In this document: positions 23,052-32,590 of the stretch, piece by piece
Position numbering within the stretch: the stretch's first letter is position 1
How the letters are laid out: each line of letters begins with the position of its first letter
Source: Bettongia penicillata ogilbyi
Lineage: Eukaryota; Chordata; Mammalia; Diprotodontia; Potoroidae
Assembly (NCBI GenBank): GCA_023548195.1
Contig: JAJHZJ010000252.1
Location: forward strand, 2,797,395 to 2,861,394
Direction: 5' to 3'
DNA length: 64,000 nucleotides
The notes under the pieces: model-generated
Database searches by the model: none
Told to the model about the DNA's origin: nothing
The model's input: only the letters and a program-made list of their open reading frames with translations
Made by a program: the position numbers and the translations under genes

Positions 23052-23642
23052 TGATGGAGTACAGACTCTGGGAACCTCCTTGAATTCTCCAGGGGTCTTC
23101 CCACTTGACCTGGCAGTTCAATTGCCTCTGGTTGCTTCCCATCCTTGATTCTATCTATCTAAGGTAAATAAAAGGTTATCTACCTTAACCTAGCCTACCC
23201 TCCATTGTCTGTTACCGCCCAAGTGCTTCCAGCTGTTTCCTACTCTTGATCACATCAAAATCTCATTCTCTTGGTCCTAACCCCTAGTTACCCCAGTCCC
23301 ATCAAGATCCTTCTGAGACTCCTCAAGACCCTTCCTAAATCCCTCCTCCCATCACTCTGGACCACTAGAGCACCCCCAGATCCCTCCCATAGTCTTTCTG
23401 TATGTAAGATCCTTCTGCATATAAGTTTCCATGAAGATGCTTACATTCAATCTAACTCAGACTCAATTTGGCTTGTCAATACCAGTATCACAGATGGTGA
23501 GACTTCTTAAGAATCAACCCAATATGGCGGATCTTTAATAAACTTTGCTTTTCTTTGGCTGGAAGAAGGCTTGAGTTGAATTCATTTGGGCAGGATCCAG
23601 GGTGTTGGTATTTTGGGGTCCCAAGCACCCCAAACCTCAACA
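23052..23642 (+). mobile_element. Solo ERV LTR (copy A)
   Basis: 591 bp starting TG (tgatgg) and ending CA (cctcaaca), with AATAAA at 23,537-23,542 about 100 bp before the end, as in an LTR R-U5. It interrupts an L2. Its plus strand matches the reverse complement of 45,945-46,622 in several blocks ('cagactctggga', 'aagacccttcct', 'cctcccatcac', 'aataaactttg', 'ttttggggt'). No internal viral genes are present. I see no clean TSD. Confidence 0.8.
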
Positions 23643-24060
23643 TAAGTAATTAAATCCATGGGAGATCACGATCACCAAGTGAAGTATAAAGGGAGAAGAC
23701 CCAGGACCAAACCCTGAGGACACTTACGACTAGAGGGCAGGAATCTGGAGGATCCAGCCAAATGGACAGAGAAGGAATGGGCAGATAGTTGGGAGAACCA
23801 GGAGAGACAGTGATGTCCTGAAAACCTAGAGAGAAAAGAGTATTAAGGAGAGAGGGATTAAGAGTGTCAAAGGATGCAGAGGTCAGAATGAGAATAGAGA
23901 AAAGGCCCTTGGATCTGGCAACTAAGAGATCATTAGTAACTTTGGAGAGAGCAGTTTTAGCGGAATGGTGAACTCAGAAACTATATTGTAAGGGGCGAAA
24001 AAAAGAGAAAGAGGAAAGAAATTGAAGACTCCTATTGTAGGCAACTTAAAAGTTTAGCAC
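23643..24060 (-). mobile_element. L2 LINE, part after the LTR
   Basis: Continues in register: 'aattaaatccatgggag', 'gaaaacctagagagaaaaga', 'gatctggcaactaagagatc'. In reverse this is more of the reverse-transcriptase coding part. Confidence 0.75.
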
Positions 24061-25054
24061 AGACTTTTAACTCTCCTCCCATACATAGGTTATTTCTGGA
24101 AACTTTTCTTAATTTACTTTTATGACTGAGAGGGACATAATTTTAACACCTGAGAAGCCTGAATCTCCAAAAATATTTAGTGACTATTGGGAAAATGACT
24201 TTGCCAGGTTTATGGAAGTGTATTAACCAAAGACTAACCCTACACTGGAAAGAGTCAATGAAATGAAAGGCTAAAAGGCTAAAATTGTTAGCTTGCTGGG
24301 ATGGCTCTTGGCTTTCCCTGCAGAGAACTTGGTGCCTTAAGACTGAGAAGCTCCTGCTGTGGGACAGAAAAGCTTCAGAGCATCCCAGGGAAGCTTCTGG
24401 CAGTCCCAAGGTAAGGGTTACTGCTCCTTCTGAAAGAGTACTGTGGAACCCTGGCCAAGGATGTCAGCTGAGCCACAAGCTGGATGCAGTGTAGACTCTG
24501 GTCAAGTAATGTTTGGCAGTGATCGGTGGAACAGGTTACAGCTTACATCATCTGGAAGCATTCAGCACAGCAGTGTCTGATGGCAACTATGAGATCAAGG
24601 ATGTCTAGAGTAGTGGGAAAGTATCTCCAGCCCTGAAGCATTGGAAGTGGGAATTGCCCGTCCTCACAATGCACATGTGTACCTACATGTATGTGTACAC
24701 ATGTATGCATATGCATGGCTATACATATGTGTATGCATATATACACGCCTCTCTCTCTCTCCTCATGACCTCTACATGTGTCTTCTCTTTCTGCTGACCC
24801 TGGGTATGGAGAGCGCAGATGGGAGGTTTGGGGGGGCAGGTGTTTGGATACTATTATTCTTACTGTCATTTCAGTATTTACTCTTGCTTTGATCTAATTG
24901 TATCCTGTGACTACTTTAGGCAGACACACTGGTGGGGACTCACTTGGTAGAGTATCAAAAAATGGGAACCCTAGGAGTACCGTGAACCTGGGGTAGACAA
25001 ACCTCTCTGGAACCTGACCAGTGTGAATTGGGGATTGACTCCTCTTGGAGAACT
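24061..25054. other. Mostly unassigned; purine-pyrimidine alternating tract
   Basis: Positions 24,660-24,760 are rich in alternating tg/ca/ta steps. A splice-bounded candidate exon at 24,324-24,410 is listed separately. No repeat family is recognised in the rest. Confidence 0.4.
24324..24410 (+). other. Candidate internal exon (87 bp)
   Basis: Bounded by a pyrimidine-rich acceptor ending 'ctttccctgcag' and a strong donor 'ccaag|gtaagg'. It is 87 bp (29 codons) and open in at least one frame. There is no homology I recognise and no partner exon identified. It may be chance. Confidence 0.25.
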
Positions 25055-25760
25055 ATGTATATCAAATAAAGGTAATTTGTGAGGGATAAGAGAAGCACTG
25101 GCTGCTTGGGGGGGGTGGGGGAGGGAAGAGGTCCAGAAAAGGTCTTGAGTAGGAAAAGGCATTTGAACTGAGTACTGAAGGAAATTAGAGATTCTAAGAG
25201 TCAAAGGAGAGGCGAGGGCACATCTTAGGTATAGGAACACAGAGGTCAGAGATGGTAGGATATAGATATAGAGTAGGGAATAACTGGTAGTCCAGTTTGC
25301 ATAGACCCTGTGATGGATAGAATAGTGAAATAAATTTGGAGATAATAGATTGGAGCCATACTTTAGAGAACTGTAAATGTCAGACTAAGGATTTTATATT
25401 TTATTTTCTAGTCCCCGGAGAACCAGTGAAGTTTTTAAGCAAGGAAGTGACGTGGCTGGACCTGTGCCTTAGGAGGATGACTTTGGCACTTGGGTGGGAG
25501 AAAGACTAGGACAGATAGAGACTCTTAAAGACAGAAAGAGCAGTTAGGAGGCTATGACAATCATCCTGGCAGGCAAAAATGGATGAGGCTTTGAACGAGG
25601 GTAGTGGATGCATATGTGGAAAGATGGATATGGACAGAAGTAATATTGCAGAGGTAAAATTAAGAGGCCTTGGCATTTAATGTTGGATTCAATGTTGGGA
25701 GGGAGGAAAGGGAAGAGTAAATTGTGAAATTTTGAAACTGTATAACTGGAAAGACAACAG
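25055..25760 (-). mobile_element. L2 LINE
   Basis: 'actgagtactgaaggaaatt', 'ggattttatattttattttc', 'gcaaggaagtgacgtggctg', 'ggaggctatgacaatcatcc', the reverse of L2. A G-rich run at 25,107-25,124 lies inside. Confidence 0.65.
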
Positions 25761-26340
25761 GAAATGAAAGATGAAGTGGCTTTAAGAATTTCTTCCAGTC
25801 AAAATCCCAGTGAGATCACAGGAGATGTCTAGAGTCTCAGTCATTGCCCTTGGTAATAACACAAGCCTCCTCACTTCAAACAGCCTTGCAAATAGACTTT
25901 TACCTATTTGCCCTGAGAAAATAATAGTTGATTTCAGGCAAATAAAACAAAATGTTGATATTGTTTATTTTTAATATCTGTGCATCTCACCAGAGTCACA
26001 GAATAAACAGAAATATCAATGAGACAAGACATAGGGATGAGAAAGAGGCAACAAGACTGCTCGGTATATACAGGGTATCTTAAAGGTCTCAGCACAGAAA
26101 TGCACGGAGACTTTTGGGATACACTGTATATCATTTTACAGGATGAGATAAAATCTATAGCAGTTCTAGGAAGGGAGAAACCAGGGTGTGCAGGAGCAAT
26201 CTGAAAGTATCCATCAAGGAGATGGGATATGTGTGAGAAAAGGGCATTCTTTTTCCCGTGGAACACACTATAGGCTTGTCTAGATTTTATGGTTCAACAG
26301 CATGGGAAAATTCTTTTACTTCTTATTGGTTTGACAGTTG
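25761..26340. other. Unassigned apart from a small palindromic element
   Basis: Contains the element at 26,067-26,130. The 110-codon minus-strand frame at 25,934-26,266 overlaps it and has no recognisable domain. Confidence 0.4.
26067..26130. mobile_element. Palindromic mariner-type MITE
   Basis: Two 29-nt arms (26,067-26,095 and 26,102-26,130) are inverted copies, 22 of 29 positions pairing, around a 6-nt loop. The outer ends read 'tatacagggtatct...' and '...ttttgggatacactgtata', resembling a mariner terminal repeat beside TA target bases. Confidence 0.55.
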
Positions 26341-26344
26341 GGGA

Positions 26345-26690
26345 GGCCTGGGACACTGAAGGGTTAAGGGACCTGCCCATGGCCATAGCTAGAATGTGTC
26401 AAGGTAGGTCTTCTGACTTTTAGGTCAGTGCTTTCACCATTAAGTCACAATGTCTTCTGGAACAGTATTTTGCAGTAAATAATAGCTGACATTTATGTAT
26501 ACTTTAATGGATAGAAAGAATTTTGCTTACATGATATCGTTGGGTTTTTTACAATAACCCTGTGAGGTAAGTCATAGGAGGAATATTATCCCCATTTTAC
26601 AGATGAGCACATTAAGGCTTACCCAGGCAGCACGGCCAGGATTAATGAGCTCTCTGGACTCCAGGCTCCCAGTCGTTCTGTCCATAACAT
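26345..26690 (-). mobile_element. Two MIR-type SINEs
   Basis: 26,345-26,450 ('gggttaagggacctgcccat') and 26,465-26,690 ('aataaccctgtgaggtaagt', 'attttacagatgagcacatt'), both in reverse orientation. Confidence 0.65.
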
Positions 26691-26799
26691 ATTGCCTATC
26701 CCCAGTGTACCGGAGTGATGCTGTTCCTTTAGAGTTCTTTCACCGTTGTTGAATCATTCCCTAGCACGGGGCTGGTTCTCTCTCCTCAAGCCATCCCTT

Positions 26800-26890
26800 A
26801 GCATTCTCTTTACCTCTCCTGGCCTCAGGTTCCTCACCAGCAAAATGGGGATGAGGGGCCAGCTGGTCTCAAATGGCGCTTTCAGCTTTG
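26800..26890 (+). mobile_element. MIR fragment
   Basis: 'ggcctcaggttcctcaccag' and 'aaaatggggatgaggggcc', forward MIR. Confidence 0.5.
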
Positions 26891-26951
26891 CCTTGCCACC
26901 TCTGGGATGATCTTTGGACTCGCTTGACAGATGCTAGTGGCGAGAAAAACC

Positions 26952-27044
26952 TTCCAGGAAACCTTGTGTCCCGAGAGGAACGGTTCTAGGAATGACTCCG
27001 TGATGCTGGGAAATGGCTTTTCCCGTGTGGAGTTATTCCAGGAA
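26952..27044. promoter_or_regulatory. Cluster of three STAT/GAS-type palindromes
   Basis: TTCNNNGAA occurs three times: ttccaggaa at 26,952-26,960, ttctaggaa at 26,984-26,992 and ttccaggaa at 27,036-27,044. Between the last two lies an inverted pair gggaaa / ttttccc (27,008-27,024). The cluster is 310-400 bp upstream of the TATA box at 27,353. TTCNNNGAA is the STAT dimer consensus, with BCL6 as an alternative reader. Function is inferred from the motif only. Confidence 0.4.
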
Positions 27045-27352
27045 ATACTTTCCCGGAGGCAAAAATTGGGGAAAGACTCCTCTGGCCCAGTGCGCCCAGC
27101 AGCGCGTCCTTCTCGCTGCGGCCGCCGGGTTCGAGTCGCTTCCCTAAGCTTCGGGCTTCGGTGCCTCCGCAGCCTGCTGAGATCACGGCACAGCCCCCTG
27201 ATGGGGGATGCCCACAGGGCGGGTGCGTGCCTGTCGGGGCATTGCCCAGCTCGGCTGGCAGGCTGCTAGCTCTGCCCGCTGAGCCGAGCGCGGCTGATCC
27301 GCTCGATTTCATTCATTCGGTTGCGAGGCTTAGGATTCAGCCCGGGTTCGAG

Positions 27353-27360
27353 TATAAATA
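27353..27360 (+). promoter_or_regulatory. TATA box
   Basis: 'tataaata' preceded by GC-rich 'cccgggttcgag'. A start site would be expected near 27,383, where the sequence is 'gtccgcagacag'. Confidence 0.5.
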
Positions 27361-27383
27361 ACCACTGAACACGTAGCTCCGTC

Positions 27384-27810
27384 CGCAGACAGGGGTTCGA
27401 GGACAAGACCTCCGCCACCGCGTCTTGGGCACCTAGTAACGGAGCTGGCTGGGTCTGCCCACCTCAGCCATGGAAAATGTAACCGGCTTACTTAGCCTCT
27501 CTCTGAGCTAGGGCAACGATCCCCAGAGGTGGAATTTCCTCCTGCCCCCGGCCGTGCCCCATCGTCGGAGGCTGCGGTTAGCTGGGCTGCGATAGAGCGG
27601 ACTGACCCAAAGGGAAAATCCCTGAGGCCTTTGTTTTTCTGGCTTCTGAAAGGGTGGGCGGCTTGGGTTCGGTGCAGGTACAGAAATGAGAACGTATTAA
27701 GGGTAACCTGTGGAGACTCTGGGAAGGAAGGCGATGAGGTGGCACAAGCCCATCAGAGCTGGGTGCACCCTGCGGGAGATCTCCGAGTAAACAGTCTCTG
27801 GTATCAGAGG
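27384..27810 (+). other. Candidate first exon
   Basis: From the TATA-predicted start to the donor 'cagagg|gtgagt' (GT at 27,811-27,812). A weaker alternative donor 'gcag|gtacag' has its GT at 27,678. The long open frame 27,529-28,053 starts with GTG, not ATG, and passes through the donor, so it is not good evidence for coding. The exon could be a 5' UTR or part of a lncRNA. Transcript evidence is lacking. Confidence 0.35.
27470..27511 (+). CDS. Short uORF-like frame (13 aa)
   Basis: The context 'cagccatgg' is a good Kozak match. The frame reads MENVTGLLSLSLS then TAG. It is the first ATG downstream of the TATA-predicted start with such context. If the exon is real it would act as an upstream ORF. 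It may have no coding role. Confidence 0.25.
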   Translation: MENVTGLLSLSLS

Positions 27811-27850
27811 GTGAGTCATTGGGCTCTTTCCGGCTGCGGTAAGGTAATCC

Positions 27851-28420
27851 TGCCCCTCCTAGGGCCGGACACCACCTCTGCTTTTAAAGCAGCCCAGGGA
27901 TGGAAGGGTAAAGCCCCTCCTTTTAAAATGGCATCAGAGGCAACTCTTCCTCCCTCCCCTCCCCCATTTCCTTCCTCAGAAGGGAAGTACTTGTGTTTTG
28001 GTGGTTTTTTTTTCTTTCTCCCATCAGAACTCTCTAGATTAGAAGTATCCTGAAGAAGAAATCTATGTAAAGGTCTAGCCAGGGACCCTTAAAGGTGAAA
28101 AGAGAGGAGAAGGGCAGGAGCCTCCTCTGAGAGATTAGTGAATAAGCATTTTTGTGACTCAGGCAGTGCACCCAGTCACTAGGCTTTCAGCCCTTTGCTG
28201 ATGGAAGGATTTGCTCATTGAACCCGTCTGCTCCACATGTCAGGTAGGACTGACTTTAGAAGTAGCTTACACAGGAGGCTCCCATTCAGAGAGAAGGAGA
28301 AAATCTAAAGTTTTCCAGCTGCTCCTACCAGAAGAGAGTAGGTGTGATCTGCTGGAAGAGGCCCTTCATGTAGCAACCAGATAAAGTAGGCATGTATCCT
28401 GGGCTTGCAACTGACCACCT
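27851..28420. other. No repeat recognised downstream of the CpG island
   Basis: CpG density drops. A polypyrimidine run lies at 27,945-27,975. No gene is recognised. Confidence 0.4.
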
Positions 28421-28560
28421 GACTACCTGTGGACCACGGTGTTTTCACCTGTGGGCCTTCTATTTCCGCATCTGGAAGCAGGTTTAACCAGCTGATTCCT
28501 AAAATCTGTGCTTCTGTAATTTTTAGTCATTTTACTTAATATTATATGAATGTCCAGGAT
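28421..28560 (+). mobile_element. MIR fragment
   Basis: 'ggccttctatttccgcatct' and 'gctgattcctaaaatctgtg', degraded forward MIR. Confidence 0.45.
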
Positions 28561-28884
28561 AACAAGATTATTGTTATTCTGCAAAAGAAATAGATTACTA
28601 AAAGTCATCGTACACTAACCCAAAAAAACAAGCAAAATTCAGATGCTTCACACAGAATGTATTATTTTATTGTCTAACTTTACCACAAAAATGACAAGTG
28701 GAACAAGCCTTGGGAGGAGACCAAATTCTGTTGTTTTAAGTGTTGAGTAATCTGAAACCCAAGGCTGGGAGTGGACTTCAGGCAGCAGCTGGGGACACCT
28801 GCATGCACTCTGCCATTTGGTTTTCAAAGCCTTTTTTTTTTTTTTAAGGTTGTGAGGATAGAACTCTGCACAGGTATGGGAAGG

Positions 28885-29120
28885 GCAACACTTCCTATGT
28901 GGTAGTCTTTCTGCTAAGTCCTGGGGATACATAGAAAGGTAAAACAGCAACAACAACAACAAAAAAAAACCAACCCAACCCCACCTTCAAAGACCACATG
29001 CATTCTAGTGGGGGACATAACAAGTAAATGTGTGTTTGTTTGTACATGGAAAGGTAGGAAAGGGTCAGGTAACAAAGAGCTTTAAATGCCTAAAAGAGTA
29101 CTTTGTATTTGGTATTAACT
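28885..29120 (-). mobile_element. L2 LINE, left part
   Basis: 'tctgctaagtcctggggata', 'tctagtgggggacataacaa', 'agagctttaaatgcctaaaa', then broken by a SINE. An (AAC)n/A-rich run at about 28,948-28,970 lies inside. Confidence 0.6.
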
Positions 29121-29360
29121 AGGGGCAGCTAGGTGACACAATGGAAAGAGTGTCAGGTTGGAGTCAGGAAGACCCATCTTCCTGAGTTCAAATCTGGCTT
29201 TAGCTGTGTGACCCTGGGCAAGTCACTTAACCCTGTTTGTCTCAGTTTCCTCATCTGTTTAATGAACTGGAGAAGGAAATGGCAAACCAGTCTTTGCCAA
29301 GAAAACTTCCAAATAGGGTTGTGGAAACATTGGAAACGACAGCAACAGCAAGGACAACCC
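29121..29360 (+). mobile_element. tRNA-related SINE inside L2
   Basis: 'ggggcagctaggtgacacaa', 'gctgtgtgaccctgggcaag', 'ggagaaggaaatggcaaacc'. L2 resumes immediately after. Confidence 0.85.
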
Positions 29361-29405
29361 TAGCGGCAATAGGGAACTGCGGGAATATATTGAGCAGAGG
29401 TGTCA
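29361..29405 (-). mobile_element. L2 LINE, right part
   Basis: 'ctagcggcaatagggaactg' continues the L2 pattern 'gatcctagaggcaataggga'. Confidence 0.55.
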
Positions 29406-29544
29406 ATCAGTGGAAGCCTAATGGTCATTAGGCCTTAAAGTTTCTTTTTGAATTTGTCCTTTTCATTGTCATCTCCAATTCGTGTTTTTTATTGCCTATC
29501 GTATCTGGATACTGTCTCAGCACTGTTTTACAACCCAAAGTTAA

Positions 29545-29985
29545 GACCCATGGGATGCATTCTTTCCGTTGCTTCCAGCCTACCTTTCTAGCCTTATTTC
29601 ATACACTCTCCTTTCCATATTCTGACCAAAATGGCTTTTTTGTTCTCTGGACTCATCCTACGTCTTTGGTCTCCATATTTGCACACAGCCCTTTCTCACT
29701 GCTTGGAATGTACTCCCTCCACAACTCTCTGTGGAAATCCTTCTCTTTCTTCAAGTCTTAGCTCAGTTGTCATCGAAGCTTCTGTGAAGCCTTCTCTCGC
29801 CCATATTGGGCCCAGTTGAAAGTGATTGATTCTTCCTCAAATTGTCTTAGAGCACTTTGTATCTCTCAATGGCCCTTATTGCATTTGATTCTGGATCTTA
29901 TTATGTACATGTAGTGTTCATTCTATTAGATTACAAACTCCCTGAGGGCAAGATTTTTCATCTCTGGGTTGTTAGCACCTGGTTA
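29545..29985 (+). mobile_element. L2 LINE 3' region
   Basis: 'cactgcttggaatgtactcc', 'cttcaagtcttagctcagtt', 'agagcactttgtatctctc', 'agattacaaactccctgagg', forward L2 3' UTR. Confidence 0.75.
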
Positions 29986-29997
29986 GCTTCTGTGTGA

Positions 29998-30062
29998 GAA
30001 GGAGAAAGAGAGAGAGAGAGAGAGGAAAGAAAAGAAAAAGAGAAGAGGAGAGAGAGAGCAAG
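29998..30062. repeat. GA-rich tract
   Basis: Purine-only over about 60 bp, with (ga)n runs. Confidence 0.8.
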
Positions 30063-30174
30063 CAGGAGAAGAATAATAGAGAGCTGAATTGCAGCTGGAG
30101 GAGTAGTTCTTAAAGTGAGGCAGAAAAAGACCCAGACATAGAAGCAATCCCAGATACACCCAGGGGGAGATGCT

Positions 30175-30540
30175 TTGTTTGGTGCTTTTCAGTCCCATCT
30201 GACTCTGTGACTCCATTTGGTTGTGTTTGGCCTTCATTTTAGAAGAGGACTGTGATTTCAGGGAAATGATGACATGACTTGCAGTTGACTTTGGTTTGAG
30301 GGAGAGGGGGCTGTGCAAGGTCACCAGTCTCACTTTCTCCTCCAGAGCCATCTGGGTCCATGAACTTCATTTGGAGTTTTCTTGGCAAAGATATTGAAGT
30401 GGTTTTCCATTTCCTTCTTTAGCTCATTTTACAGATGAGGAAATTGAGGCAAACAGGGTTAAGTGACTTGCCCAGGGTCAAACAACTAGTGTCCAAGGTA
30501 AAATATGAGCTCAGGAAGATAAATCTTCCAGATACCAGGC
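30175..30540 (-). mobile_element. tRNA-related SINE split by an RTE-tailed SINE
   Basis: The outer SINE reads 'atctgactctgtgactccat' up to 30,220 and resumes at 30,366 with 'ttcatttggagttttcttgg', 'gaggcaaacagggttaagtg'. The insert is 30,221-30,365. Confidence 0.75.
30221..30365 (-). mobile_element. RTE-tailed SINE nested in the SINE
   Basis: 'tttggccttcattttagaag', 'ctgtgcaaggtcacc', 'gagccatctgggtcca', the reverse of the copy at 14.48 kb. Imperfect 9-bp flanks are tccatttgg (30,212-30,220) and ttcatttgg (30,366-30,374). Confidence 0.65.
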
Positions 30541-30844
30541 CCTTATCCATGCACTGACTAGCTAAAGAAGACACAAAGGGAATCAAAGATACAGAGACAC
30601 CAGGCTGTATTCCAAGTTAGAAAAAAGGCCTGTGCATTCATGTGGCTTCTCTTTGGAATCACATGTAACTAGGGGCCAGAAATAGATGAAAATTTATAAG
30701 GAGAATACAGCCTTAACAATAGAGAGAGGAAAGGGATGTTGAGAGGAGATGAAGAGATGGAGAGGCTCAGCCTCACATAGACCTGAAAATAAGCCCACAG
30801 GCCATATTATCTACATAACCCCAGAGAGGTGGAGGAACATGTGT

Positions 30845-30990
30845 AGTTAGTTAACTTCTGTGAAGCAACTGTTGTGTATCAGGAGGTGTGCTAAATGCAG
30901 GAGATACAAAGAAAGGCAAAAAAAAAAAGCAAAAACCCTTGGTCCCTGCTTTAAAAGAGTCCACAGTCTAAGGATAATGTGCAAATAACT
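30845..30990 (-). mobile_element. L2 3' end
   Basis: 'aggaggtgtgctaaatgcag' and 'agagtccacagtctaaggat', reverse L2. An A run at about 30,920 lies inside. Confidence 0.5.
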
Positions 30991-31325
30991 TTTTGTAAGC
31001 AAGAGTAGTTCATGAAGAAAAACTCAGATCTGTAAGTTGTGTGTACTATAATTGGTTCGGAAGAAAGGCGGGACTTACTATTAAGAACAGTTGAAAGCAG
31101 AGACTAGCTTTGGGTGGAAGGACACACACACAGAGCTGTCTTCAGCTAGAGCAGGACTTCCAGGGTGAAGGCTGTGATTTCCATAGGCACTGATTTATGT
31201 ACTTGGTGACCTTCAGGGTCTGTGAACTCTCTTGATTTTCCTATTTTCTTTCTGATTTTGCTTGTTAAAATAAAGCTTGACCGATACATTGGGACCAGCA
31301 TGCTTGTCCATGTAGAGTTGGTAAC
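30991..31325. other. Unassigned; possible LTR end
   Basis: 'gttaaaataaagcttgacc' followed by about 60 bp resembles an LTR polyadenylation region, but I find no matching copy and no defined ends. Confidence 0.25.
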
Positions 31326-31422
31326 AGCTTTTCAAGGCTCTCCAGAAGAGATTTTCTCAGGATTTGATCCAGGAAGCATAAAAATGCCCCAGAGGTGATC
31401 TAGAAACTGAAGTATCTGAACA

Positions 31423-31423
<1 letters not shown>

Positions 31424-31470
<47 letters not shown>
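31424..31470. repeat. (TG)n microsatellite
   Basis: About 20 TG units. Confidence 0.95.
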
Positions 31471-31471
<1 letters not shown>

Positions 31472-31489
31472 TATAGATGTATATTACTT

Positions 31490-31625
31490 TAGAGATCAGT
31501 TCAGCATTGTAGATAGAGAAAACTTGGCTTGGAGTCATAAAGACATGCATTTAAATCCTGTCTTTAACACATACTAGTAGTGTAGCCAAGAATAGTCACT
31601 TAACTACTCAGTAACCCCAGGGCAA
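31490..31625 (+). mobile_element. SINE/MIR fragment
   Basis: 'cttggagtcataaagacatg', 'tttaaatcctgtctttaaca', 'agtcacttaacta', forward. Confidence 0.55.
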
Positions 31626-31738
31626 TTCTATAAAACTATAAATTACGGATGAGTTGTTGATCAGCGTTGCTGGATGGAGTTTTTCCCCTGAACTGATTCT
31701 TAACATGCAGCACTGTGCTTTGATAGCTCCAAGATACA

Positions 31739-31765
31739 CTTAAGCTTTTGGTATACCCTGTATAT
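31739..31765. mobile_element. Single mariner-type terminal repeat
   Basis: 'cttttggtataccctgta' matches the right arm of the palindrome at 26,130 in type. No left arm is evident. Confidence 0.35.
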
Positions 31766-31769
31766 TACT

Positions 31770-31900
31770 TTAAAATTTGCAAAGCACTTTATATACATTA
31801 TCTAATTTGAGTTTCACAGTAAGTAAGGTATTGTTTTCCTCATTTTACAGATGTAGAAACTGGATCAGAGAGTTTCAATGACTTACCCATTATCCGATGT
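31770..31900 (-). mobile_element. MIR, left part of a split copy
   Basis: 'aatttgcaaagcactttata', 'cattttacagatgtagaaac'. Resumes near 32,385. Confidence 0.65.
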
Positions 31901-32384
31901 TTGTTGTTGGTTTCAAAGATGGCCAGTGACATCAGGAGAGTGACGTCTTGACTTTTGTGAATTAGATTTAAGTGAGGTAGAGTCCCACAGAGTTGTCAGC
32001 CACATTCTCTCCAGAGTCCTTGGAGTCCAGTGGCTAGATAAAAGTCAGGGTGAATGGTGATGTCCCTGGATGCAATGGATGACCTTCGAGTCTTTGATGT
32101 CCGACCAAGTCGCCTTCATGGCTATTGGAACAAGCTCTTCTCATCCACCCATTCCCACTGGGGAAATCTTCACATGCATGGCATAGACATCCCTCTAACT
32201 TGCAAATAGGTTTGAGATCTGTTGATTACTGCCAACCTGGTTTAGTCCATCTGTGAGTTTTACCTGGGTGTGGTTGCTGTAGATGCTATAGCTTTTTGGA
32301 GCTACAGATGAAAGTTTGGTGAAATTGGAGACCAGAGATGGATGAGGAGCTTGGTGCACCAGAGGTGCTAGTCCTCCCTGAACA
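31901..32384 (-). mobile_element. RTE-tailed SINE (or related insert) inside MIR
   Basis: 'tgttgttggtttcaaagatg', 'gacatcaggagagtgacgtc', 'agtggctagataaaa' match the reverse RTE-tailed SINE for about the first 200 bp. The remaining bases up to 32,384 are longer than the other copies and unclassified. Confidence 0.55.
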
Positions 32385-32490
32385 CCCCTTATACTTCATT
32401 GCCAAATAGCTAGTAAATATGAGAAGTGGAATTTGAACTTGGGCCGTATGACTCCATCTATCATTTTTACCACTACACCACACTACTCTT
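32385..32490 (-). mobile_element. MIR, right part
   Basis: 'agctagtaaatatgagaagt' and 'ggaatttgaacttgggccgt' continue the MIR in register. Confidence 0.65.
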
Positions 32491-32590
32491 TCATGTATGT
32501 ATGTGTATATGGATGCATGCATATATAAATATGCATATATACACACATACTCATAAATACCACATACATATTTGTGGAAAAAGGCCACTG
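32491..32590. repeat. Alternating TA/TG/CA-rich tract
   Basis: Low-complexity purine-pyrimidine alternation: 'gtatgtgtatatggatgcat' onward. Confidence 0.7.

Larger units (their letters stand above)
27061..27850. promoter_or_regulatory. CpG-island-like promoter region
   Basis: By eye there are about 44 CpG in 27,061-27,600, against very few in neighbouring kilobases, and the region is GC-rich. It holds a TATA box, an ATG in good context with a 13-codon frame, and a consensus splice donor. No recognised repeat overlaps it. In a CpG-depleted mammalian sequence this usually marks a gene start. The gene is not identifiable here. Confidence 0.6.

Noticed and set aside
23052..23642. A TSD for LTR copy A
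   Set aside because: Flanks aatag and taagt do not match well enough to claim a duplication.
26986..27312. 108-codon ATG-initiated minus-strand frame in the CpG island
   Set aside because: Composition-driven (Gly/Ser/Ala/Pro rich), overlaps the promoter signals, no domain recognised.
27127..27401. GGTTCGAG motifs as tRNA B boxes
   Set aside because: No A box, no cloverleaf, and one copy abuts a TATA box.
27496..28053. 174-codon open frame in the CpG island
   Set aside because: It starts with GTG, has no ATG until its last 41 codons, crosses a strong splice donor, ends in low-complexity sequence and shows no known domain. GC-rich sequence favours long chance frames.
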